A stretch of 28,233 bases of DNA, taken from NCBI GenBank assembly GCA_964506465.1, contig CAZDLM010000043.1:1-28233 (forward strand). Reading direction: 5' to 3'. The notes beneath the pieces were generated by a model, which saw only the letters and a list, made by a program, of their open reading frames with translations, did not search any database and was not told where the DNA came from. Below, piece after piece: positions 16,263 to 23,194 of the stretch; position 1 is the stretch's first letter; each line of letters begins with the position of its first letter. Source of the stretch: UBA6109 sp964506465 (GTDB lineage: Bacteria > Desulfobacterota > Syntrophia > Syntrophales > UBA6109). Both the position numbers and the translations under genes were made by a program.

Positions 16263-17273
16263 ATGATTCGCCTTGGCATCAACGGATTCGGACGCATCGG
16301 ACGGCAGGTCTTCAAGGCCGTTCTGGCACGATATCCCCAGTCGCTGCAGGTGGTGGCGATCAATGACCTGTTCGACGTCCGGACAAACGCCCATCTCCTG
16401 AAATATGATACCAGCTACGGGCGCTTCGCAGGAAGCGTCGAGATCAAGAAGGACGTTTTCCTCATCGACGGAAAGGCCATCAAGAGCTTCGCCTGCCGCG
16501 AACCTTCCGCGATTCCCTGGGACGACGAGGGCGTGGACATCGTCATCGAAAGCACCGGATTATTTCTCACCGGACCCAAGGCGTCCGCCCATCTGGAGGC
16601 CGGGGCCCGGAAGGTGATCATCAGCGCACCGGCGAAAGAGGAAGATCTCACCATCGTGATGGGCGTCAACCACCGCCAGTATAACTCCCAGAAGCATCAT
16701 ATCATCTCCAATGCCTCCTGCACGACGAACTGCCTTGCGCCGCCGGCCCTCGTCGTCCACGAAGCCTTCGGCATTGAAAAGGGCATGATGACCACGGTGC
16801 ACTCCTACACGAACGACCAGCGCATCCTGGATCTTCCCCACAAGGATCTGCGGCGCGCCCGAGCCGCCGCCCAGAACATCATCCCGACGTCGACCGGCGC
16901 CGCCCGCGCGCTGGCCCTGGTCATCCCGGACCTCGCCGGCCGCTTTGACGGATATTCCCTGCGCGTCCCCACGCCGACGGTGTCGATCGTCGATTTCACC
17001 GCCGAGTTGAAGAAGAAGACGAACACGGCGGAACTGCGGGAGGCCCTGAAAAGCGCGACGCGCAGACACCTCAAAGGCATCATGGCCTGCGAAGAGGAAC
17101 CGCTCGTCTCCACGGACTTCCGGGGCAACGACCATTCCTCCATCATCGACGTAGAGTTCACGCAGGTGCTTCGCGACAACATGGCCAAGGTGGTCGCCTG
17201 GTACGACAACGAGTGGGGCTATTCGTGCCGCGTTGCGGACCTCGCCAACTACATGGCGGAGAAAGGATTCTGA
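16263..17273 (+). CDS. gap: Glyceraldehyde-3-phosphate dehydrogenase, type I
   Basis: GAPDH interconverts glyceraldehyde-3-phosphate and 1,3-bisphosphoglycerate with NAD(P). The 336-residue protein has the Rossmann start IRLGINGFGRIGRQVF, the catalytic Cys153 in SNASCTTNCLAP, and His180 in TTVHSYTNDQ. The phosphate-binding STGAARAL and the C-terminal WYDNEWGYSCRV are also present. Length and motifs are normal throughout. AAGGAGGA precedes the ATG. Placement between a GAF protein and a sigma-54 response regulator is unusual: neither pgk nor tpiA is adjacent. In a syntroph the enzyme may run mainly in the gluconeogenic direction, consistent with fructose-bisphosphatase and aldolase genes 8 kb away. 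Confidence 0.97.
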   Translation: MIRLGINGFGRIGRQVFKAVLARYPQSLQVVAINDLFDVRTNAHLLKYDTSYGRFAGSVEIKKDVFLIDGKAIKSFACREPSAIPWDDEGVDIVIESTGLFLTGPKASAHLEAGARKVIISAPAKEEDLTIVMGVNHRQYNSQKHHIISNASCTTNCLAPPALVVHEAFGIEKGMMTTVHSYTNDQRILDLPHKDLRRARAAAQNIIPTSTGAARALALVIPDLAGRFDGYSLRVPTPTVSIVDFTAELKKKTNTAELREALKSATRRHLKGIMACEEEPLVSTDFRGNDHSSIIDVEFTQVLRDNMAKVVAWYDNEWGYSCRVADLANYMAEKGF

Positions 17274-17281
17274 TCCCGCAG

Positions 17282-18595
17282 ATGCCGGTAAGGATTCTGA
17301 TCATCGACGATGACGCCGTCGCCTGCGAGTTCCTGCAAGAGGCGCTTTCCCGGGCCGGCTATGACGTGGACACCGATACGTCCGCCAGGCGGGCCCTCGA
17401 CCGGGACCTCTCCTGCTACGATCTCCTCATGTCCGATATCCGGATGCCGGATATGGACGGCCTGCAATTCCTTCGCCACGTTCACGGCGGCCGCCCGGAC
17501 TTGCCGGTCATTCTGATGACCGCCTACGGCGACCTGCAAACCACGATGGAAGCCCTCAACCTGGGCGCCTGGGACTACATCAGCAAGCCCTTTTCACCCG
17601 ACGCCGCGCGCGCCCTGGTGAGCAAGGTCCTCGAAGTCCGGGAGTTGAGGCAGCGGAGGATGCGCGGCCAGCCGCCATCGAAGGATGAGCCGCATTTCAT
17701 CGGCTCTTCCGCGACGATGGTCGAATTCTACAAGCAACTGGCCCGCGTTGCCGATGCGGAGGCAAGCATTCTCATCGAAGGGGAAAGCGGCACGGGAAAG
17801 GAATTGGCCGCACGCTCGCTGCACCAGCTCAGTTCGCGGTCCGCAAGACCCTTCGTCCCGGTTCATTGCGGCGCCATCCCGGATACCCTGCTGGAATCGG
17901 AGCTGTTCGGACACGAAAAGGGGGCTTTCACGGGCGCAGACCGCCCCCACCCCGGGCTTCTCTCCTCCGCCGAGGGCGGCACGATTTTTCTCGATGAAAT
18001 TACGGAGATGTCGACCGCGCTGCAGGGAAAATTCCTGCGGTTCATGCAGGACGGCGAGGTGCGGCGGCTCGGCGGACGGGAAGTCCACCATGTCTCCGTG
18101 CGCGTCGTGGGGGCGGCGAACCGCAAGATCGACGAAGAGGTCGCGAAAGGAAAATTCCGGGCGGATCTTCTCTACCGTTTCGTCGTTCGCCTGCACATGC
18201 CTCCGCTGAGGGATCACAAGGAAGACCTCCCACAGCTCATCAAGTCTCTCCTCATCAAGCTGGGATATCCCGCCGCCAGGATATCCGATGACGCCATGGA
18301 ACAGCTCATGGCCTACGATTGGCCCGGCAACGTCCGGGAGCTCCAGAACGTATTGCAGCAGACGCTGCTCCTGTCCCCCTTCATGATGATCCTGCCGGAA
18401 AATCTTCCCGAGAAATTCCGCAGGAAGGCCGAATGGCGGCCGTTGGAGGGCGCCGAGCGCGAGCAGATCCTCCAGATGCTCAGGAACACCGAGTGGAACC
18501 AGAGCCGGACGGCGCAGCTCCTCGGCATCGATCGGAAGACGCTTCGCGCCAAGATCGTCCGTTACGGGCTCTCCAGAGACGGCGGCGGCAAGTAG
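17282..18595 (+). CDS. NtrC-family sigma-54-dependent response regulator
   Basis: This 437-residue activator has three domains. The receiver (1-120) has acidic Asp10/Asp11, phospho-acceptor Asp52, Thr80 and Lys102. The AAA+ domain (about 138-375) has Walker A GESGTGKE (167-174), the sigma-54-contacting loop GAFTGA (214-219), Walker B GGTIFLDEI, and Arg fingers after FRADLLYRF. A Fis-type helix-turn-helix closes the protein (ILQMLRNTEWNQSRTAQLLGI...). Phosphorylation should allow ATP-driven opening of sigma-54 promoters. The start at 17282 is 8 bases after the gap stop, with AAAGGA somewhat far upstream, so coupling to gap translation is likely. A consensus-quality sigma-54 promoter lies 138 bases past its stop, and a histidine kinase converges from 20624. 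Both are the obvious target and partner. Confidence 0.94.
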   Translation: MPVRILIIDDDAVACEFLQEALSRAGYDVDTDTSARRALDRDLSCYDLLMSDIRMPDMDGLQFLRHVHGGRPDLPVILMTAYGDLQTTMEALNLGAWDYISKPFSPDAARALVSKVLEVRELRQRRMRGQPPSKDEPHFIGSSATMVEFYKQLARVADAEASILIEGESGTGKELAARSLHQLSSRSARPFVPVHCGAIPDTLLESELFGHEKGAFTGADRPHPGLLSSAEGGTIFLDEITEMSTALQGKFLRFMQDGEVRRLGGREVHHVSVRVVGAANRKIDEEVAKGKFRADLLYRFVVRLHMPPLRDHKEDLPQLIKSLLIKLGYPAARISDDAMEQLMAYDWPGNVRELQNVLQQTLLLSPFMMILPENLPEKFRRKAEWRPLEGAEREQILQMLRNTEWNQSRTAQLLGIDRKTLRAKIVRYGLSRDGGGK

Positions 18596-18610
18596 CCGCC
18601 GATGAAAAAT

Positions 18611-18627
18611 TCCCCATCAACTGGGGA
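18611..18627. promoter_or_regulatory. Inverted repeat, candidate enhancer site for the sigma-54 activator
   Basis: TCCCCA-TCAAC-TGGGGA is a perfect 6-base inverted repeat, flanked further out by AAT and AATT. Its centre is about 120 bases upstream of the sigma-54 promoter, the distance usual for NtrC-type upstream activating sequences. It follows the regulator stop by 15 bases and lacks a T run, so a terminator is less likely. A direct repeat TTTGCAT at 18690-18696 and 18704-18710 is a second possible protein site. Confidence 0.45.
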
Positions 18628-18733
18628 GGAATTCTACAATACCCCCGCCGCATCCCTCGGTCGTCCCCTGTGCGTAATCGCCAATACCCTTTGCATTTGA
18701 ATATTTGCATCATGAGCCTCCCGGCGGGACCTA

Positions 18734-18749
18734 TGGCACGGGCCTTGCT
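18734..18749 (+). promoter_or_regulatory. Sigma-54 (RpoN) promoter, consensus match
   Basis: TGGCACG-GGCC-TTGCT matches the sigma-54 consensus TGGCACG-N4-TTGCW at every fixed position. The -24 GG is at 18735-18736 and the -12 GC at 18747-18748, with the required spacing. Transcription should start near 18760, about 30 bases before the ATG of the small exported protein. A sigma-54 activator gene lies immediately upstream. Confidence 0.9.
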
Positions 18750-18790
18750 CAATATGAGGCAAAAGTCAAAAAATCTCAGGAGGTAGTGAA

Positions 18791-19039
18791 ATGAAGCGTT
18801 TGATGGTTATCGTGATCGGTTTGGTGTTCCTGTTCTGCGGTTCGGTCATCGCGGCTGAGAAGGCTGCCCCCGCGGCTGCCCCGGCGGCCCCGGCAGCGGC
18901 AGAGCCCGCGAAGGCAGAGCCCGCAAAGGCGGAACCCGCAAAGAAGGCCGAGAAGAAGAAGGCCTCCAAGAAGGCCTCCAAGAAGGCCGAGAAGAAGGAA
19001 AAAGAAGCGGCTGCTCCGGCGGCGCCCGCAGCGAAGTAA
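18791..19039 (+). CDS. Small exported Lys/Ala/Pro-rich repeat protein
   Basis: The 82-residue product has a clear Sec signal peptide (MKR then a hydrophobic core, predicted cleavage near residue 21 after SVIA). The mature part of about 60 residues contains almost only Ala, Lys, Glu, Pro and a few Ser. It carries three EPAKA-type repeats (encoded by 15-base units at 18899-18943), KKAS repeats (12-base units from 18956), and a closing AAAPAAPAAK. The charge resembles histone H1 tails, but export argues against a DNA role. It could be a polycationic envelope, peptidoglycan- or surface-interacting peptide. AGGAGG lies upstream of the ATG, with a consensus-quality sigma-54 promoter before it and a strong terminator after it, so it is a monocistronic, highly expressed, regulated unit. 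I recognise no named family. Confidence 0.82.
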   Translation: MKRLMVIVIGLVFLFCGSVIAAEKAAPAAAPAAPAAAEPAKAEPAKAEPAKKAEKKKASKKASKKAEKKEKEAAAPAAPAAK

Positions 19040-19068
19040 GACTTTTTTCTGCGGATTTCAGATCTTCG

Positions 19069-19108
19069 GGAAAGGCGCGGGTCGATCGACTCGCGCCTTT
19101 CCTTTTCT
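19069..19108 (+). terminator. Rho-independent terminator of the small exported protein gene
   Basis: GGAAAGGCGCG (19069-19079) pairs perfectly with CGCGCCTTTCC (19092-19102). The inner palindrome GTCGATCGAC lies in the loop, and TTTTCT follows. It is 30 bases after the stop and before the convergent histidine kinase end. The T run favours the plus strand only. Confidence 0.88.
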
Positions 19109-19127
19109 CTCGAGTTCTCCCTCCCCA

Positions 19128-20624
19128 TCATTCCTCGCGCCGGGAATCGGGGAAGAACAGCGTAACCGTCGTTCCCCCGCCCGGGGGACTGTCGATCTTC
19201 ACGCGTCCGTTGTGGATCTTGACGATATCCTGAACGATCGCCAGCCCCAGCCCCCGCATCCCCTCGTCCGTGTGGGTGCTGAAGAACGGCTGGCAGACCT
19301 TCTCGATCAACTCCGGAGGAATCCCTCTGCCGCTGTCGCCAACGGCCAGCGCGATGCTCCGCCCGGCCTCGTCCTTTTGTGCGGAGATCAGAATGCGTCC
19401 GCCCGCGGGCATGGCCTCAACGGAGTTCTGAATCAGGTTGAGCAGGGCGGTCTGAAAGCGGTACCGGTCGACATAGATCACCGGAAGAGAGGGTTCGATC
19501 TGGAGATCGAGGCGGATGCCCGCTTTCGAAATCAGCGGCTCGATCAGCGGAAGGGATTCCTGGAGGATATCGGGGACCGTCAACGCTTCGAAGTGCGCCT
19601 CGGGCAGGCGGGTCGCCCGCCGCACGTTCTGAATGACGCTGTGGAGTCTCTGCGTCTGCTGCAGGATCAGCTCAAGTTTTCGCGTGGCGTCGGCCGGCCA
19701 GTCCTTCCGCTCCAGCAGGAGCTTCGTCATGCCGGCGATGGAGTGCAGGGGCGTGCCCAAATCGTGCGCGAGGGTCGCCGTGAGGTATCCGAGGGCGATC
19801 AGTTGCTGCAACTGATTGACCTGCATCTGCAGATCGACCACCTTCGAGGTCGTTTCCTGAACCTTTTGTTCCAGTTGCCTGTTCAACTCCTGATTCCGCG
19901 CCAGAACCCTTTCCACCTCATCCGCCATCCGGTTGAAGTGGTCGGACAGTTGTCCCCATTCGTCGCGACGTCGGCCGAAAGGAATCCGCTTGACGTACTG
20001 GCCGGACTGGAAGGCGTCGATCGTGCGGATGATGATTCGGAAGGGCCGGCCGATGATCCAGCCGTAACTGAGGGCAAGAACGAGGAGAATCGCCAGCAGC
20101 AATCCGCCCGTACTGAAAACCATCAGGTACTGGGCCCGGGAAAGTATCTCCCAGTTCGCACGGGAGAAGGCGATGACGCCGACAATCGTGAGGACATCAT
20201 TATCCGCCGGGAAAGGGTACAGAAGCCCCAGGGCGGGGCCTCCGTCGGTCGACAACTGAACCATCTCGGGCTTCATCTTGGTAGCGGCGGTCGCCACCAG
20301 GGAGTCGGGCCATTCGTAGTGGACGCGGCTCGCGCCGGCCACATATTCGATCGATCCCTTGCCGAGCGAAAAGAGATCTATTCGGGCAAGGCGGACATCC
20401 GACTGGACATGCTCCTTGAGGGCCGTGTCCAGAGCCGAGAGACCCTGGAGGGTGGGGAAATGCTGGTAGTAGGTGGCGATGGTCTCCGCGACACCGCTCA
20501 GGCGTTTTCCCTGCTGTTCGAACAGAAGGTTCTCCAGCGTGCGCAACTGGATCCAGCCCCAGATGGACATCGTTACGATGAGCGCCAGCACAGTCGCCAG
20601 CATGAGACGGGCACGGACGGTCAT
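19128..20624 (-). CDS. Membrane sensor histidine kinase, NtrB/ZraS-like
   Basis: This 498-residue kinase has a first membrane helix (about 8-26), then a periplasmic sensor region of about 140 residues with no family I recognise. A second helix follows (about 168-191), then HAMP (about 191-243) and a coiled coil (about 240-275). HisKA carries the phospho-acceptor His287 in LAHDLGTPLHS. HATPase_c has the N box LLNLIQNSVEAM, G1 GDSGRGIPPE and G2 RGLGLAIVQDI. The short H-box and fused organisation are typical of kinases that pair with sigma-54 response regulators. ATG at 20624 has GAGG seven bases upstream; a longer frame to 20702 adds a non-conserved leader. It points toward the small exported protein and the regulator gene, its probable partners. 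Confidence 0.93.
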   Translation of the reverse strand: MTVRARLMLATVLALIVTMSIWGWIQLRTLENLLFEQQGKRLSGVAETIATYYQHFPTLQGLSALDTALKEHVQSDVRLARIDLFSLGKGSIEYVAGASRVHYEWPDSLVATAATKMKPEMVQLSTDGGPALGLLYPFPADNDVLTIVGVIAFSRANWEILSRAQYLMVFSTGGLLLAILLVLALSYGWIIGRPFRIIIRTIDAFQSGQYVKRIPFGRRRDEWGQLSDHFNRMADEVERVLARNQELNRQLEQKVQETTSKVVDLQMQVNQLQQLIALGYLTATLAHDLGTPLHSIAGMTKLLLERKDWPADATRKLELILQQTQRLHSVIQNVRRATRLPEAHFEALTVPDILQESLPLIEPLISKAGIRLDLQIEPSLPVIYVDRYRFQTALLNLIQNSVEAMPAGGRILISAQKDEAGRSIALAVGDSGRGIPPELIEKVCQPFFSTHTDEGMRGLGLAIVQDIVKIHNGRVKIDSPPGGGTTVTLFFPDSRREE

Positions 20625-20762
20625 AGGGGAACCTCGGCATTCTTGCGGCGGCGGATTATACCGCGCCCCATCCGGAAAATACACGGAATTTGAGAAAAAC
20701 AAAGGCCCGGAGCAGAACGTGCCGCCTCGGGCCTGCGAGATCCATCTTCGTCATGAAAAGAA

Positions 20763-21188
20763 TCAGCGGGTTCCGCTTTTTTCCTTGGGGGGCGATTTTC
20801 CGGCCGCTTTTCCGGGAACGGGCGTCTTCCGGGGCGGGAGCTTCTTTTCTTCCGTCTTCGCCACTTTGAAGGCCACATACCGGCCGCCCTTCTCCCGGTA
20901 ATTCACGCTCACCTTGTCCCCCACGGCAAGACCTTCCAGGGGTCTGTCCAGACCGAATTCCATAATCTCCTTCTTGTCCTTGAAGGTGCGTTCGATCTTG
21001 ATGGTCTGCTCCGTAATTTCCGTAAGGACCCCCGCTGTCTTCATCGTGGTGACCTTGGCCGCGGCAGGAACGATCTTCTCCGCTGCCGGCCGGGCAGGCG
21101 CGACGGGAGGTTTCCCGTCCGCCGCGAAGGACGGGGAGAGAAGCAATGCAGGAAGACAGAGAGTGATCAGACAGACGGATAGTTTCAC
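20763..21188 (-). CDS. Small periplasmic protein of unknown function with a beta-barrel-like core
   Basis: This 141-residue protein starts with GTG at 21188, after AAGGATGG. It has a Sec signal peptide (KLSVCLITLCLPALLLSPSFA, cleavage before ADGK). An Ala/Pro linker follows, then a core of about 70 residues (about 48-118) with alternating beta-type segments: TAGVLTEIT, TIKIERTF, IMEFGLD, VGDKVSVNYREKGG, YVAFKVAK. It ends in a basic Lys/Pro-rich tail. The core resembles small OB-fold-like periplasmic domains (DUF5666 or CusF-like in style). It lacks the Met/His/Trp copper ligands, so metal binding is not supported. It lies upstream of the histidine kinase on the same strand, 138 bases away, and might be its sensory accessory. 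Confidence 0.7.
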   Translation of the reverse strand: MKLSVCLITLCLPALLLSPSFAADGKPPVAPARPAAEKIVPAAAKVTTMKTAGVLTEITEQTIKIERTFKDKKEIMEFGLDRPLEGLAVGDKVSVNYREKGGRYVAFKVAKTEEKKLPPRKTPVPGKAAGKSPPKEKSGTR

Positions 21189-21351
21189 GCTTCCATCCTT
21201 CGGACGGTGAAGATCCAATCCCCTTATTCCAGAGCAATTTACATACCAGCCGACGCGGATGCGGCGCGGGGTGCGCAATGCCCCAGAAAGGCTTCACAAT
21301 GGACAGAAGGTGGAATGCTCTCCGGGATTTGCGCGCACCGGGAATATGGAG

Positions 21352-21380
21352 AATTCCTCCTCACGAGCTGAGGAATTTTT
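21352..21380. terminator. Hairpin downstream of the lipid kinase gene
   Basis: AATTCCTC-(10 bases)-GAGGAATT forms an 8-base stem about 30 bases beyond the yegS-like stop. The T run lies on the plus side, whereas the gene is on the minus strand. Its role as that gene's terminator is therefore doubtful, and it may instead block read-through from the plus strand. Confidence 0.4.
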
Positions 21381-21407
21381 CATCATCGGTCTTGCGGATG
21401 ATGCGCG

Positions 21408-22340
21408 TCAGCCGGCGATGATGTTCAAGGCGGCTGGCACAACTTCGAAGCGAGACGGCAAAGTCCCGGGCTGTTCGCCGTCCACGTCCAGCAGGACCGA
21501 ATCGCCGGAAGAGGCCTCGACCTTCCGGCAGACCGCCATCCGCACTTTCCGGATATCGCCGATCCGCCTGCTGTAGAGCTTGGGCAGGTGCCAGAAGACT
21601 TCCGGCAATCGAAGGTCTCCGATGACGGTCACGTGCAGGAGCCCGTCGTCCGTCGCCGCGTCGGGAGCGACGCACATCCCTCCTCCATGATAGCGGCCGT
21701 TGGCGACGGCGATGTTCCAAACGGAGCACTCCGTCTCCGGACCGTCGTCGAGACGGAGACGGACCCGCTTGGTGCCGTAAAGAAGAAGCGACAGAAGCGT
21801 CCCCCACATGAAGGAAACGAAGGGTCCGAAGGCCTTGCTGGTTCGATTGACCCGCGCGACGACTTCCCCGCCGATTCCGAAACTGGCGATGTTGTGAAAA
21901 TAGCGAACGGCGGTCTCTCCGCGGTGATCGCGATAGGTCAGCCGCCCGAGATCGAGACGGCGCGCATGTCCCTCCTCGATCAGCGAAAAACAGGCGTCCA
22001 GCTCCCGTGGAATGGGATTGGTGCGCACAAAGTCGCACCCGGTCCCGTTCGGGATGAATCCGACGACGACGCCGGCGGGAACCACGCCGTCCTCGCCGAC
22101 CAGACCGTTGACAACCTCATTGAGCGTCCCGTCTCCCCCGACGCAGATGATCCGTTCGAAACCCCGGCGGAGCTGTTCTCCCGCCGCGCGCGTGGCGTCG
22201 CCCGGCCCCGATGTCAGGTGTTCCTCAAAGGGCCCGAGGCGATCCCGGGCGAAGGCTTGAATGCGCGGCCACTCCATGCAGGTTGCACCGTTTCCCGCAT
22301 GGGGATTGACGATGAAGGCGGTTTTCCCGGCCAAGATCAT
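21408..22340 (-). CDS. YegS/BmrU-type lipid kinase (diacylglycerol kinase catalytic domain)
   Basis: This 310-residue protein is a soluble lipid kinase homolog. It has IVNPHAGNG near the N-terminus (10-18), the nucleotide-binding GGDGTLNEVVNG (68-79), and PNGTGCDFVR. The C-terminal part has the family's GGGMCVAPDAATDDGLLHVTVIGD and LDVDGE blocks. Family members phosphorylate diacylglycerol or related lipids with ATP; the substrate here is unknown. Start choice is odd: GGAGG abuts the ATG at 22340 directly, while a TTG two codons in (22334) lies at the normal six-base distance. A second GGAGG stands 12 bases before the ATG. It is divergent from the DUF116 gene. Confidence 0.9.
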   Translation of the reverse strand: MILAGKTAFIVNPHAGNGATCMEWPRIQAFARDRLGPFEEHLTSGPGDATRAAGEQLRRGFERIICVGGDGTLNEVVNGLVGEDGVVPAGVVVGFIPNGTGCDFVRTNPIPRELDACFSLIEEGHARRLDLGRLTYRDHRGETAVRYFHNIASFGIGGEVVARVNRTSKAFGPFVSFMWGTLLSLLLYGTKRVRLRLDDGPETECSVWNIAVANGRYHGGGMCVAPDAATDDGLLHVTVIGDLRLPEVFWHLPKLYSRRIGDIRKVRMAVCRKVEASSGDSVLLDVDGEQPGTLPSRFEVVPAALNIIAG

Positions 22341-22452
22341 CCTCCGACGTTTCCTCCCGTCCTTCGACGGGAAGCGGCGTCATGATGCAACGTTTTCCTG
22401 CATTTGACAAGCCTCAAGTCTCTCCTTTTGCACGGCGATCCCGCATGTTGCG

Positions 22453-22481
22453 TTGCTTTCTCCCCCTCCTTCTGTTATGCT
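22453..22481 (+). promoter_or_regulatory. Weak candidate promoter for the DUF116 gene
   Basis: TTGCTT (22453-22458), 17 bases, then TATGCT (22476-22481). It is followed by a 6-base GC hairpin, GCGCCC-CGGCT-GGGCGC (22484-22500), in the presumed leader. Confidence 0.28.
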
Positions 22482-22550
22482 CAGCGCCCCGGCTGGGCGC
22501 GGCGGGACGCCGCGGCAACCGGCAACAACGCGCCGCTTTCTGTATGGAGT

Positions 22551-23093
22551 ATGAAAAGAAGTCCCGGTAAACTGCATTTCTACATCCTTCTCCAGTCCCT
22601 CCCGATCAAGCCTCTCCTCCGGAAGATCGGATTTCATGTCGATATTGTCGAGGCTGCAAACGCCTTCTACTGGCCTGAATTTTCCCAGGCTCCACGCTCG
22701 GAAAGCGCCGTCATCCTTCCCCACTGTCTCATCGGCGACGAATGCCCCGCCAAGTTCTCCAAGGTGGACGGCATCCTCTGCATCAAGTGCAAGCGTTGCG
22801 GATGCGGGGAAATCAAGCAACTGTGCGAAAAAAAAGGGCTGCAGTTTTACGTCAGCCCGAGCACCGGGTTCACGAAACGCCTGAGCCAGCGGAAGAACCT
22901 CAAGGCCGCGATCGGCGCGGCCTGCGATTTCGAGATCGAGAAGGGACTTCAGGGAGTCCGGCTGAGCCTCATGGGAGTCCAGTTCAACCGGCGGACCGTC
23001 ATCCCTCAGGTCTGCGTCACGAAGCGCTACGATTGTCTGAGCAACGAAATCGATTGGGATCGCCTGAAGAAGCTGATCGAGGATCTCCCCTGA
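22551..23093 (+). CDS. DUF116 family cysteine-rich protein
   Basis: This 180-residue product matches the DUF116 family, found mainly in anaerobes. Its core has closely spaced cysteines: HCLIGDECPAKFSKVDGILC, then IKCKRCGCGEIKQLC, with Cys59, 65, 77, 80, 83, 85, 92 and 125. It continues with the highly conserved YVSPSTGFTKRLSQRKNLKAAIGAACDFEIEKG. The cysteine pattern suggests an Fe-S cluster or zinc site. No biochemical role is known to me. The start is uncertain. ATG at 22551 has only a close, weak GGAG, and the frame extends to 22404 through sequence that looks non-coding. The gene is shorter than DUF116 proteins with an N-terminal membrane segment. A flavoprotein gene follows after 100 bases. 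Confidence 0.82.
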   Translation: MKRSPGKLHFYILLQSLPIKPLLRKIGFHVDIVEAANAFYWPEFSQAPRSESAVILPHCLIGDECPAKFSKVDGILCIKCKRCGCGEIKQLCEKKGLQFYVSPSTGFTKRLSQRKNLKAAIGAACDFEIEKGLQGVRLSLMGVQFNRRTVIPQVCVTKRYDCLSNEIDWDRLKKLIEDLP

Positions 23094-23194
23094 GACCAAC
23101 GAATTCTGCTCTCCCCGAACCGGCACCGGAAGCCTTCGATGGATTGGTGCGGCAAGAGCGATGCGGCCGGGCAGGCCGGAAGAGGCGGCCCTCT

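Noticed and set aside
18608..18633. Terminator for the sigma-54 regulator gene
   Set aside because: The inverted repeat has no following T run; an activator site fits better, though this is not proven.
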